A DNA stretch of 64,000 bases from Sphingobacteriales bacterium (GTDB taxonomy: Bacteria > Bacteroidota > Bacteroidia > Sphingobacteriales > Sphingobacteriaceae), in contig JAQBOG010000032.1 of assembly GCA_028288165.1 (NCBI GenBank), forward strand, positions 1-64,000, given 5' to 3'. The first letter of the stretch is position 1. Each line of letters begins with the position of its first letter. Shown one piece after another: positions 43,201-51,932 of the stretch. A program made the translations under genes and the position numbers. Under the pieces are notes generated by a model, which saw only the letters and a program-made list of their open reading frames with translations, had not been told where the DNA came from and searched no databases.

Positions 43201-43962
43201 ATGATCACAACTATAATTTACGAAGGCTCTTGGCTAAGCTTTTTAACAGTTGTGTTCGAAATTTATGAACGCAAGCTCGGAGCAGTAAATATCTTAAAAA
43301 ACAACAAAGCACAGATCAATATATTTGGAGTTCCGTTATTAATAGGTGCAGATCCTCCAAAAGCGAAAAGAGTAATCCAAGGCTTAAAAGCCAAATTAAC
43401 AACTGAAGGATTAAAAAATCTTTTTTCTTGTTTTCTGTCAGAGATAGAAGGGATAGAAAATGATATGCTTTCTTTTATTCGTTTAGTATTTGAAAACGAG
43501 AAGTCCGTTGAAACTGCATATGGGTATCCTGAGGTTTTAAGGTTGAGTAAAATAGGCCGAATGGTTTATCGTGAGAAGCATCGAATGGAAGCATTTGTGC
43601 GATTTCAACTTACGCAAGATGATATTTATTATTCATCCATTGAACCAGATTTCAATGTGATTCCCTTAATTACAAATCATTTCAAAAAGCGGTATGCCGA
43701 TCAAAAATGGATAATATATGATTTAAAGAGGGAATATGGAATATATTATGATTTAGTGGAAGTGAATGAAATCTACTTTGACTTTAAAAATGATTATCAA
43801 TCAGTTAAAGATGAAAAGATTTTTAAAGACGATGAAATACTATATCAGGTTCTTTGGCAAGATTATTTTAAACACATAAATATTGCTTCTCGTAAAAATA
43901 CTAAACTTCATTTAAAGCATGTTCCGAAAAGATATTGGAAAAATCTGGTGGAAAAATTTTGA
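43201..43962 (+). CDS. DUF4130/TIGR03915 DNA-metabolism protein
   Basis: A 253-residue protein with its ATG on the base after the radical-SAM stop codon, so the two are co-translated. YEGSWLSFLTVVFEIYE at the N-terminus, VLRLSKIGRMVYREKHRMEAFVRFQ in the middle and WIIYDLKREYGIYYDL towards the end are the family pattern. In many bacteria this protein is fused to a uracil-DNA-glycosylase-like domain. Here it ends after the DUF4130 core and no such domain or gene follows. The molecular role is unknown; DNA repair is inferred from the partner. Confidence 0.85.
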   Translation: MITTIIYEGSWLSFLTVVFEIYERKLGAVNILKNNKAQINIFGVPLLIGADPPKAKRVIQGLKAKLTTEGLKNLFSCFLSEIEGIENDMLSFIRLVFENEKSVETAYGYPEVLRLSKIGRMVYREKHRMEAFVRFQLTQDDIYYSSIEPDFNVIPLITNHFKKRYADQKWIIYDLKREYGIYYDLVEVNEIYFDFKNDYQSVKDEKIFKDDEILYQVLWQDYFKHINIASRKNTKLHLKHVPKRYWKNLVEKF

Positions 43963-44286
43963 TTTAATGTTCCAGCTATATGATTGCGAATTTAAGATTT
44001 CTTTGAATTTCAGATATTTTAATTGTCATCTGTTATTTAATTAAGAATTTTGTATTTAAGCTTAGATGTTGGTATGTTGATAACACAGGACAAATGTTTT
44101 TATGTATCTGTAAAATAATTAGTTATATCGATTTAGAAGATGTTAATAACCTAAAGATGCTTGTTAATTACCTGTCTAAAAAAATATGAAATAATACTTG
44201 ACAGGTATTACATTTTAGATGTATATTAGTTATAACAAAAAAGAAGTACTTTGACAGCCTGAGAAAATTCTAATAGCCGAAACTGA
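43963..44286. other. AT-rich intergenic region, no gene seen
   Basis: About 320 bases with no open frame of note and no recognisable RNA fold. It is followed by the open stretch and terminator described next. Confidence 0.35.
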
Positions 44287-44520
44287 AAAGTTCAAAAGGT
44301 TAATAATAGATTTCTAAATTTAGCTTTCAGATCCAAATCGCGAGAAAAAGACTTAGACGTTAAATTTCAAAAGACAGGCATTACCTATATTGCACACATT
44401 CTATGGAACGGATGCAATGATAAAGTAAAGATACGGGTGCCGTGTTTGCAAAAACATACGGACTACGATCGGTCAGAATATCAGAAGTTTTGTTTGCTTT
44501 TTAGGAACTATGGTTGTTAA
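44287..44520 (+). other. Open stretch without a start codon, possible gene remnant
   Basis: A 77-codon frame runs from a TGA (44284-44286) to TAA (44518-44520) with no ATG, GTG or TTG start. It encodes plausible protein text (ITYIAHILWNGC, KVKIRVPCLQKHTDYDRSEY, FCLLFRNYGC) that I cannot place. A good terminator follows at 44527-44572, implying that something upstream is or was transcribed. It could be the 3' end of a decayed gene or the body of a small RNA. Confidence 0.35.
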
Positions 44521-44526
44521 AAAGTA

Positions 44527-44572
44527 AAAACGGAGATCCCAATCGAAAGAAGCAGGTCTCCGTTTTGTTTTT
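44527..44572 (+). terminator. Intrinsic terminator upstream of the phoH-like gene
   Basis: AAAACGGAGA (44527-44536) pairs perfectly with TCTCCGTTTT (44557-44566), followed by GTTTTT. It lies before the chosen start of the PhoH gene and inside the longest possible reading frame of that gene, which argues against the upstream start. Confidence 0.8.
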
Positions 44573-44642
44573 GCCCGAAATTTGGATCCCCGTATATCTC
44601 CTAAATTTTGTTAAATTAGAGGAACATCAATCCTCCATTACC

Positions 44643-45974
44643 TTGAAAAAATCAGACCAACAAAAAATATTTGTTCTAGATACTTCGGTTATCTTATATG
44701 ATCATGAGGCCTTTAAAAATTTTCAGGAGCATGATGTAGTTATTCCTATTCAGGTACTGGAGGAGCTAGATAATTTCAAAAACGGAAATGACACACGGAA
44801 CTTTGAAGCCCGAAGTTTTATCAGATTAATTGATGAAATTTCAAAAAATAGCTTGGTTAATCATTGGATACCGCTTGATGGAACTGCTAAAGGAAAATTT
44901 AAAGTTATCATAGACGAAAAATCATCCGGTACCAATGCTGAAGAAATTTTTGGAAATGAAAAGTTTGATCATCGAATTTTAAACTCGGCGTTATATCTTC
45001 AAGAGCAGCATCCCGACAAAAAAGTTGTACTAGTTTCAAAGGATATCTGCCTGCGCTTAAAAGCCAAATCTTTAAACTTAAATGCTGAAGATTATGAAAC
45101 AGGCAAAATAAAAAACGTTGAAGATTTATATACCGGCAATTCAATTGTAAGAAAGATTACCAACAAACTACTCGATGAACTAATTAAAAAGGAAGTTCTA
45201 CCAGCAGAAAAATTTGGGTTAGACGTTTTACATAGTAATCACTTTTATATTTTTGAAAGTAAAACTCAAACAGTATCGGCATATTATAAGCCAAAAGCAC
45301 ACGTGGTTGAATATATAAAGCCTCATTCAGTTTATAATATCCACCCCAAAAATCCTGAACAATCCTTTGCAATTCATGCTTTGCTTAACCCTAATATTAA
45401 GCTGGTAACTTTACAGGGTAACGCCGGTACTGGAAAAACCTTACTTGCATTGGCTTGTGCACTCGAACAAAGAAAGTTCTACCGCCAAATTTATATTACC
45501 CGTCCAATTGTACCGTTAAGTAATAAAGATATTGGCTTTTTACCAGGGGATATAAAATCGAAAATCGACCCGTACATGGCGCCAATTTGGGATAATTTAA
45601 AGTTTATCAGAGACCAATTTTCTGATGATGATAAAACCGTTTCAAAATTGGATGAGTTGGTGGCTACCGATAAAATTTCCATTGCTCCTTTAGCCTTTAT
45701 TCGGGGACGCACGCTCACTAAAATATTCTTTATTGTAGATGAGGCTCAAAACTTAACACCTCACGAAATAAAAACGATAATTTCAAGGGCTGGAGAGAAC
45801 ACCAAAATTGTATTTACGGGGGATATTTATCAGATTGATACTCCGTATTTAGATACAGAAAGTAATGGATTATCTTACCTGATTGATAAGGCGAAGAATC
45901 ATCCATTGTATGCACATATAAGTCTTAAAAAAGGTGAGCGAAGTGAGTTGGCTAATCTCGCCGAATTATTATAA
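44643..45974 (+). CDS. PIN domain-PhoH family ATPase
   Basis: A 443-residue protein of the YlaK/PhoH2 type: an N-terminal PIN ribonuclease domain (about 5-145) and a C-terminal PhoH ATPase (about 225-443). The PIN part starts FVLDTSVILYDHEAF and contains IQVLEELDNFKNG and DHRILNSAL with metal-binding acids. The PhoH part has Walker A TLQGNAGTGKTLLAL and Walker B FFIVDEAQNLTP, plus KIVFTGDIYQID. It probably unwinds and cuts RNA. The TTG at 44643 (MKKSDQQKIFVLD) is chosen because the frame upstream runs through a terminator. A near-consensus box TAAATTTTG lies at 44602-44610. Confidence 0.9.
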   Translation: MKKSDQQKIFVLDTSVILYDHEAFKNFQEHDVVIPIQVLEELDNFKNGNDTRNFEARSFIRLIDEISKNSLVNHWIPLDGTAKGKFKVIIDEKSSGTNAEEIFGNEKFDHRILNSALYLQEQHPDKKVVLVSKDICLRLKAKSLNLNAEDYETGKIKNVEDLYTGNSIVRKITNKLLDELIKKEVLPAEKFGLDVLHSNHFYIFESKTQTVSAYYKPKAHVVEYIKPHSVYNIHPKNPEQSFAIHALLNPNIKLVTLQGNAGTGKTLLALACALEQRKFYRQIYITRPIVPLSNKDIGFLPGDIKSKIDPYMAPIWDNLKFIRDQFSDDDKTVSKLDELVATDKISIAPLAFIRGRTLTKIFFIVDEAQNLTPHEIKTIISRAGENTKIVFTGDIYQIDTPYLDTESNGLSYLIDKAKNHPLYAHISLKKGERSELANLAELL

Positions 45975-46068
45975 TTTATTTTATCGCAACATTTTTGCAA
46001 CGATTGTTTAAATAAATTAAAAAAAGTTTAAAAAAAACCCTAAATCATTAACATTTCTCAATATAAAC

Positions 46069-46099
46069 CTTGCCAATAACAAGAAACATGTTATTTTTG
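46069..46099 (+). promoter_or_regulatory. ppc promoter
   Basis: CTTG at 46069-46072 (3 of 4 to TTTG), then 19 bases, then TATTTTTG at 46092-46099 (exact TAnnTTTG). The implied leader before the ATG at 46246 is about 140 nt, in which no known riboswitch was recognised. Confidence 0.65.
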
Positions 46100-46245
46100 T
46101 CGGCAAGGTAATTTACAAGCGGTTCATTATTTTAATGAACTGCAATGTATTGTATTCACAATCAGAACTTAAGAGCTATTTGGTCCTTTAATTTTATTCA
46201 ACTCTTTGTCGCAATACACAATACTTAATACACATATTTTTTCAA

Positions 46246-48819
46246 ATGAAACTTAGCCAAAAAGAAACAACTTTTACGAATGAAGTAGTAACCCGATTTG
46301 AACTTTATAATAGTCTTTTCCTTACACTACCATTCTATCAGGTTAAGCATACTGGTACTTTACTTCCATTCTTTACAACGCATTGTGAAGATGGTGTAAA
46401 AAATCAATTAGCACCTACAGATATTATTGAAAGCTTTTTTGGCCAGTATGAGCAATATGTACAAAGAGCAGATAGATTTGATCTATTGTTTAGGTTTATT
46501 CAATACATTGAACGTCAAGTAGTTTTGTTCGATGCAGTTGAAGATGCTGCATTTAATAAAACGGGAAGATGGGATGATACTGGTTCTTTGCAGGCTTTAA
46601 TTCAACAAGCGGTAAGCCATCCAGCCATTAATGAAAAGGTGAAATCTAAATTGAAAGATTTCTCTTTAAGATTAGTACTGACTGCTCATCCTACTCAATT
46701 TTATCCTGGCTCTGTTTTAGCAATTATTACAGATTTAATTGATGCGTTGAAGGTTAATAATATCACTGCTATCAATTTACTTCTTCAACAACTAGGTAAA
46801 ACACCTTTCTTTAGTAAAACAAAGCCAACCCCTGTTGATGAAGCTGCCAGTTTGGTATGGTTCCTTGAAAATGTTTTCTATGAAGCTACGGCGAACGTTC
46901 AACAACAAATTGACAATGAGTTTGAACTGCCAGGTTCTGATACACATCAACTTTTAGAGCTTGGTTTTTGGCCAGGTGGCGATAGGGATGGAAATCCGAA
47001 TGTGACTACAGAGAGCACGCAAACAGTGTCAGAGCTACTAAGAACCGTTTTATTCAGGTGCTACTATCGTGATTTTAGATTTTTGAAAAGACGTATTACT
47101 TTCAGAGGAGTAGAGAAATACATTGATGCTTTACAGGAATTGTTTTATGAAAACAGTTTCAAAGTGGTACCTAATTTAAAAGACCAAAAAGCAGAGATCG
47201 TAAGTAATCTAGAAACTATAAAGGAAGTTTTAATTAGATCACATGATAGTTTGTTTGTTGATAATGTGGAAGATTTAATAAGGAAAGTAAAGCTATTCGG
47301 TTGCTATTTTGCAACTATGGACATTCGTCAAGATAGCCGAATTCTTAGAAATGTTCATCAGTTCTGCTTAAAACAACACGATATTTTTGAAAGAGATTTT
47401 AATTATGAAAATGCTTCTGACGCTGATAAAATCGAAAAACTAAGGTTTTTAGAAGCAGACTTTCTTTGCGGTGATGATGAAGAGCCTTTAATTAAGGATA
47501 CTCTGCAAACTATCAGACTCATCTCGCATATGCAGTACGCTGGTGGAGAGAAAGCGTGTCATCGTTTCATAATCAGCAATTGCCAGCAAGCCTCTGATAT
47601 TTTACAATTGATGGAGCTATTTTTAATAAGTGGTTGGAAAAAAGATAGTTTAACTATCGACTTTGTACCTCTCTTTGAAACTGTTCAGGATTTGCAAGAG
47701 GCTGGAGAAATAATGCAAACGCTTTATAATCATCCATTTTATAAAGAACATCTTACAAAACGTAAAAATAAACAAACCATCATGCTGGGTTTCTCCGACA
47801 GCACAAAAGATGGTGGTTACTTAATGGCTAATTGGTCAATTTTCAAAGCCAAAGTTTCGCTTACAAAAATAGCTCGGGATAACGGTATTGACCTAACTTT
47901 CTTCGATGGTAGGGGTGGACCGCCAGCAAGGGGAGGTGGTAAAACTAACAGATTTTATGCATCGATGGGTAGAGATGTAGCAAATGATCATATCGAGTTA
48001 ACTATCCAAGGGCAAACGATTAGTAGCCAATACGGGTCATTTGATAGTGCATCGTATAACATGGAGCAATTAATCAATGCCGGTGTTGTATCTTCATTAG
48101 AACAAAGCAACACTGATACGTTAAGCGTTGATCAAATTAAACTGATTGAGGATTTGGCTGTTAATAGCTTTCATTCATTTTTAGCATTAAGGGAGCATCC
48201 GTTATTTTTAAATTATTTAGAAGAATTTAGCCCTCTAAAGCTTCTTTCCCAAATTAATATAAGTAGTCGCCCGGTTAAAAGAAATACCGATGCCAAGCTT
48301 AAATTGGAAGATTTAAGAGCTATTAGCTTCGTAACTGCCTGGAGTCAATTAAAGCAAAATATTCCGGGCTATTATGGCGTAGGTACGGCGCTACAAAAAG
48401 CGAAAGAACAAGGAACTTTAGAAGACATCAAAAAATTGTATTGTGATTCCGGTCAATTCAAGACGATGATTGATAATTGCATGATGTCTATGTCTAAGTC
48501 TGACTTTCGTATCACAGCATACTTAGAGCAGGATGAAACTTTTGGTGAATTCTGGAAGATTGTTAAAGATGAGTTTGAACTTACAAAAAACCTTCTCTTA
48601 GAAGTTTCTGACTCAAAAGTATTGATGGAGCAATATCCTGTAGAAAGGAAGTCTATTGCTTTACGTGAAAAAATTGTATTACCTCTGGTAATTATACAAC
48701 ATTATGCACTTCAACAATTAAACAATGCTACCGATGATGAGGCTCAGTTAGCGATTTATAATAAACTCATCATTAGAACAGTATATGGAATAGTAAATGC
48801 AGGGAGAAATCTAGTATAA
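46246..48819 (+). CDS. ppc: Phosphoenolpyruvate carboxylase
   Basis: Carboxylates phosphoenolpyruvate with bicarbonate to oxaloacetate, refilling the TCA cycle. 857 residues, close to the usual 880-900. The catalytic His is in VLTAHPTQFYPG (about 149). WPGGDRDGNPNV, GFSDSTKDGGYL and FFDGRGGPPARGGG (about 554-566) are the substrate-binding and glycine-rich signatures. The C-terminus ends with the conserved asparagine-containing NAGRNLV. Single gene with its own promoter and a strong terminator. Confidence 0.96.
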   Translation: MKLSQKETTFTNEVVTRFELYNSLFLTLPFYQVKHTGTLLPFFTTHCEDGVKNQLAPTDIIESFFGQYEQYVQRADRFDLLFRFIQYIERQVVLFDAVEDAAFNKTGRWDDTGSLQALIQQAVSHPAINEKVKSKLKDFSLRLVLTAHPTQFYPGSVLAIITDLIDALKVNNITAINLLLQQLGKTPFFSKTKPTPVDEAASLVWFLENVFYEATANVQQQIDNEFELPGSDTHQLLELGFWPGGDRDGNPNVTTESTQTVSELLRTVLFRCYYRDFRFLKRRITFRGVEKYIDALQELFYENSFKVVPNLKDQKAEIVSNLETIKEVLIRSHDSLFVDNVEDLIRKVKLFGCYFATMDIRQDSRILRNVHQFCLKQHDIFERDFNYENASDADKIEKLRFLEADFLCGDDEEPLIKDTLQTIRLISHMQYAGGEKACHRFIISNCQQASDILQLMELFLISGWKKDSLTIDFVPLFETVQDLQEAGEIMQTLYNHPFYKEHLTKRKNKQTIMLGFSDSTKDGGYLMANWSIFKAKVSLTKIARDNGIDLTFFDGRGGPPARGGGKTNRFYASMGRDVANDHIELTIQGQTISSQYGSFDSASYNMEQLINAGVVSSLEQSNTDTLSVDQIKLIEDLAVNSFHSFLALREHPLFLNYLEEFSPLKLLSQINISSRPVKRNTDAKLKLEDLRAISFVTAWSQLKQNIPGYYGVGTALQKAKEQGTLEDIKKLYCDSGQFKTMIDNCMMSMSKSDFRITAYLEQDETFGEFWKIVKDEFELTKNLLLEVSDSKVLMEQYPVERKSIALREKIVLPLVIIQHYALQQLNNATDDEAQLAIYNKLIIRTVYGIVNAGRNLV

Positions 48820-48836
48820 AAATAAAATCTTCTTAA

Positions 48837-48873
48837 ACAAAGAAAGCCAGCTGTTTTAGCTGGCTTTCTTTGT
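48837..48873 (+). terminator. Strong terminator after ppc
   Basis: ACAAAGAAAGCCAGCT (48837-48852), loop GTTTT, then the exact reverse complement (48858-48873): 16-bp perfect arms ending in CTTTCTTTGT. It could act on both strands, between ppc and the convergent csp gene. Confidence 0.85.
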
Positions 48874-48941
48874 TCTGGGTAGAAGTGTTTTGTGAAAACC
48901 CATTCACATGGTTTTTCTACTTAAATAGTATAATATAAGGC

Positions 48942-49139
48942 TTAGTAAACAACTTTTACGTTTACTGCATTAAGGCCTTTTTTACCACGTTCTACTTCAT
49001 ACTCAACACTGTCGTTCTCACGAACTTGATCAATTAATCCTGAAGAGTGAACGAAAACATCTTCGCTACCATCAGCGGGAACTATAAACCCGAATCCTTT
49101 AGTTTCATTAAAAAACTTTACTTTACCTTCTTTTTGCAT
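48942..49139 (-). CDS. Cold-shock domain protein
   Basis: A 65-residue single cold-shock domain that binds single-stranded RNA or DNA and melts RNA structure. GKVKFFNETKGFGFI contains RNP1 (KGFGFI) and DVFVHSS is RNP2. The AT-rich sequence upstream (49140-49330) contains two GGTACTT words and an inverted repeat, ATTAAAAT and ATTTTAAT, around 49195-49217. These may form the 5' leader structure often seen in csp mRNAs (inference). Confidence 0.93.
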   Translation of the reverse strand: MQKEGKVKFFNETKGFGFIVPADGSEDVFVHSSGLIDQVRENDSVEYEVERGKKGLNAVNVKVVY

Positions 49140-49338
49140 TGTACTATAATTGATAATTTATATAATAATGCAAGGTACTTATTAAAATGAAAAATTAAAA
49201 TCTTTTATATTTTAATTATAAGGTACTTGAAAAAAAATACAAAGCTCCATGATAGTAGGTTTAATGGTCCTTCAATCAATATTTGTATAAATTTTAAACT
49301 TTCTAAATTCATGTATTTGGTAATTTGTATAATTGTAT

Positions 49339-50352
49339 ATGAATACAACCATTAATACAGGACTACTCGCATTTGGTATGTCGGGGCAAGTATTTCACGC
49401 TCCATTTATTCACGCTCATCCAGCATTTAAACTTTGTGCTATCACTGAACGAAGTAAGAAACAGGCTCATCAATACTATCCCGAAATAAAAAGTTGTGAT
49501 TCAGTTGATGAGGTAATAAACGATCCGAATATTGAATTAATTATTGTAAATACACCAAATAACACACACTGTGAGTATGCTGTAAAAGCTTTAAAAGCAG
49601 GTAAACATGTATTAGTTGAAAAACCATGTACATCAAGCTTAAAAGAAACTCAAGAGCTATTTCAAATAGCACAAGAAAACAATCGAGAAGTGTTTGTATA
49701 CCAAAATAGACGCTGGGACTCTGATTTTCAGTCTGTGAAAGATATTTTAGTAAGCGGAGTTTTGGGTAAAATTGTCGAGGTAAATATTCGTTTTGAACGT
49801 TACAAGACAGCAATTGGCCCCAAAGTTTTTAAAGAAACGCCGCTGCCAGGAAGTGGTTTGTTGTTTGATTTGGGCCCACATTTAATTGATCAGGTAATTA
49901 GCGTGTTTGGTAGGCCTACCAATTGTTATAAAAGCACTGCTTGCAATCGCGAAGGTTCTCAGGTAGTAGATTATGCTTTTTTACAACTTTCTTATCCGGA
50001 AAATTTAAAAGTGAATATCCATACCAGCCTTCTTGTAGCCCAACCACTGCCTGCTTTTGTAGTTCATGGTACCAATGGAAGCTTTATTAAAGAACGAATG
50101 GATGTTCAGGAAGCGCAGTTATTAGCTCACATGTCTCCACTAGATTCGGAATACGGTTTAGAGCCTGAAGGACAAGAGGGTAAATTAACTCTGGTAAGTA
50201 AAGATGGAATTAAAACTTCAGAAGCAGTTCCTTCGAAAAGAGGAGAATATATGCAAATTTTTGAGGCGGTGTTTCAAACTTTGAGGAACGAAAAACCCTT
50301 CCCTATAAGCCAGGAACAAATTTTATGGCAAATGGAATTATTGGAACAGTAA
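49339..50352 (+). CDS. Gfo/Idh/MocA family oxidoreductase
   Basis: A 337-residue NAD(P)-dependent dehydrogenase. It starts at the ATG 49339 (MNTTINTGLLAFGMSGQVFH); a TTG at 49333 would add two residues. The Rossmann region contains GLLAFGMSGQVFHAPF and VNTPNNTHCEYAVKALKAGKHVLVEKP, with the family lysine in EKP. FVYQNRRWDSDF and PLPGSGLLFDLGPHLIDQ complete the active-site region. The group acts on sugars, inositols or related alcohols; the substrate is not predictable. Confidence 0.9.
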   Translation: MNTTINTGLLAFGMSGQVFHAPFIHAHPAFKLCAITERSKKQAHQYYPEIKSCDSVDEVINDPNIELIIVNTPNNTHCEYAVKALKAGKHVLVEKPCTSSLKETQELFQIAQENNREVFVYQNRRWDSDFQSVKDILVSGVLGKIVEVNIRFERYKTAIGPKVFKETPLPGSGLLFDLGPHLIDQVISVFGRPTNCYKSTACNREGSQVVDYAFLQLSYPENLKVNIHTSLLVAQPLPAFVVHGTNGSFIKERMDVQEAQLLAHMSPLDSEYGLEPEGQEGKLTLVSKDGIKTSEAVPSKRGEYMQIFEAVFQTLRNEKPFPISQEQILWQMELLEQ

Positions 50353-50360
50353 CAGTAATA

Positions 50361-50397
50361 GCAAATGCCTGATACATTTTATCTATCAGGCATTTGC
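50361..50397. terminator. Bidirectional terminator between the oxidoreductase and purB
   Basis: GCAAATGCCTGATA (50361-50374) and its perfect complement (50384-50397) flank a 9-nt loop. It lies between two convergent stops. Confidence 0.75.
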
Positions 50398-50403
50398 TAA
50401 AAA

Positions 50404-51747
50404 TTATATTCCCGTATAATTAAAAGGATTAATCGTTTTGAGCTCTTCTTTTATTTCGTCGGAGATGTTTAAGTTGTCTACAAATTCTGCTATTGTGTTC
50501 GCGTTAACTTTAGTATTCGTTCGGGTAAGGTCTTTAAGTGCTTCATAAGGATTTGGATAGCCTTCGCGTCTTAATATGGTTTGAATTGCCTCAGCTACAA
50601 CCGCCCAATTATCTTCTAAATGTGCCTTTATTGCATTCTCATTTAATAACAATTTATTCAAACCCCGTAAGGTTGATTTAAATGCAATTAATGTGTGAGC
50701 AACAGGTACTCCAATATTCCTTAAAACAGTTGAATCGGTAAGATCTCTTTGAAGTCGGGATATCGGAAGTTTTGCTGCCAAATGTTCGAACATCGCATTA
50801 GCCAAACCAAGATTACCTTCTGAGTTTTCAAAATCAATCGGATTCACCTTATGTGGCATAGCAGAAGAACCTACTTCACCCGCTTTAATACTTTGTTTAA
50901 AGTAGTTCATTGAAATATACGTCCACATATCACGGTTAAAATCAATAAGAATAGTATTGATTCTCTTCAAAGCATCGCAATGAGCCGCAAAATTATCATA
51001 ATGCTCAATTTGGGTGGTGTATTGTGAGCGATTAAGACTTAGCGTTTTATTGATGAAATTATTCGCAAAGTCGACCCAATTTATTTGCGGATATGCGACA
51101 TGGTGAGCGTTGAAGTTTCCAGTAGCACCACCAAACTTTGCAGAATAAGGTATTTGCTTTAATTGAATAAGTTGATTTTCTAATCGTTCAATAAACACTT
51201 GAATTTCTTTGCCTAAGCGGGTAGGAGAAGCAGGTTGTCCATGGGTATGAGCAAGCAATGAAATGTCCTTCCATTCATCAGCCTTGGCTTTTAAATTATT
51301 AATCAGCTCATCAAGAATAGGAAAGTAAGAATTTTCTATAGCCAATTTAAAAGAATGTGGAATAGAAGTATTATTGATATCCTGTGAAGTAAGCCCAAAA
51401 TGTATAAACTCTTTATACTCACTTAAAGCTAATTTGTCAAAAACCGATTTAATGAAATATTCTACAGCCTTAACATCATGATTAGTGGTTCTTTCGATGG
51501 TTTTGATCGCTTCAGCATCCACATCACTAAATTTTTTATATACATCCCGTAAGGCATTAAATTTTGATGAATCAAATGCTTTTAATTGAGGAAGAGGTAA
51601 TTCACACAAAGCTATAAAGTATTCAATTTCCACATAAACACGGTATTTAATTAACGCTCCTTCAGAAAAATAGGTTGATAATTCTTTGGTAGCATTATGA
51701 TAGCGTCCGTCAATTGGGGAAATCGCTGAAAGTGGAGAAAGTGTCAT
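50404..51747 (-). CDS. purB: Adenylosuccinate lyase
   Basis: Cleaves adenylosuccinate to AMP and SAICAR to AICAR in purine synthesis. The chosen start at 51747 gives MTLSPLSAISPIDGRYHN and 447 aa. An ATG at 51795 would add 16 atypical residues and lies upstream of the likely promoter box TACCTTCG (51763-51770, minus strand). TSQDINNTSIPH, LLAHTHGQPASPT and the fumarase-superfamily signature SSAMPHKVNPIDFENSEGN are present. Single gene. Confidence 0.95.
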   Translation of the reverse strand: MTLSPLSAISPIDGRYHNATKELSTYFSEGALIKYRVYVEIEYFIALCELPLPQLKAFDSSKFNALRDVYKKFSDVDAEAIKTIERTTNHDVKAVEYFIKSVFDKLALSEYKEFIHFGLTSQDINNTSIPHSFKLAIENSYFPILDELINNLKAKADEWKDISLLAHTHGQPASPTRLGKEIQVFIERLENQLIQLKQIPYSAKFGGATGNFNAHHVAYPQINWVDFANNFINKTLSLNRSQYTTQIEHYDNFAAHCDALKRINTILIDFNRDMWTYISMNYFKQSIKAGEVGSSAMPHKVNPIDFENSEGNLGLANAMFEHLAAKLPISRLQRDLTDSTVLRNIGVPVAHTLIAFKSTLRGLNKLLLNENAIKAHLEDNWAVVAEAIQTILRREGYPNPYEALKDLTRTNTKVNANTIAEFVDNLNISDEIKEELKTINPFNYTGI

Positions 51748-51874
51748 TAAATATTTTTTTTGCGAAGGTACATTTTTAAAATATTTTAAAATCATTTGAA
51801 CTGTGTTCGATTTGTAATTGTAGCCGCATTAGTCGGCATTAAGTAAAAATTAATTACTCAAAAAATTTTCACAC

Positions 51875-51902
51875 GGAAACTTTGGGATTGAAAAAAGTTT
51901 CC
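51875..51902. promoter_or_regulatory. Candidate TetR operator
   Basis: GGAAACTTT (51875-51883), 10-bp spacer, AAAGTTTCC (51894-51902): perfect 9-bp arms. The left arm contains the -33 TTTG and the right arm ends just before the -7 box, so a bound TetR dimer would block RNA polymerase. This indicates autoregulation of the efflux operon. Confidence 0.75.
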
Positions 51903-51911
51903 ATAGTTTTG
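51881..51911 (+). promoter_or_regulatory. Consensus promoter of the tetR-efflux operon
   Basis: TTTG (51881-51884), exactly 19 bases, then TAGTTTTG (51904-51911). This matches the full Bacteroidota consensus TTTG-N19-TAnnTTTG. Confidence 0.85.
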
Positions 51912-51921
51912 TATTACACTT

Positions 51922-51927
51922 AGGAGG
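51922..51927 (+). promoter_or_regulatory. Strong Shine-Dalgarno site of tetR
   Basis: AGGAGG, 5 bases before the TTG start at 51933. Such sites are rare in this genome type, and this one fixes the non-ATG start. Confidence 0.7.
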
Positions 51928-51932
51928 AGACT

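Noticed and set aside
43963-44286. Search for tRNA, 6S, tmRNA or RNase P RNA in the largest gap
   Set aside because: No cloverleaf, no conserved RNA core motifs seen; only AT-rich sequence.
44514-44642. N-terminal extension of the phoH-like gene
   Set aside because: The extension runs through an intrinsic terminator (44527-44572) and does not resemble PIN-PhoH proteins, which start just before FVLDTS.
51748-51795. 16-residue N-terminal extension of purB
   Set aside because: Lies upstream of a likely -7 box and precedes the conserved start MTLSPLSAISPIDGRY.
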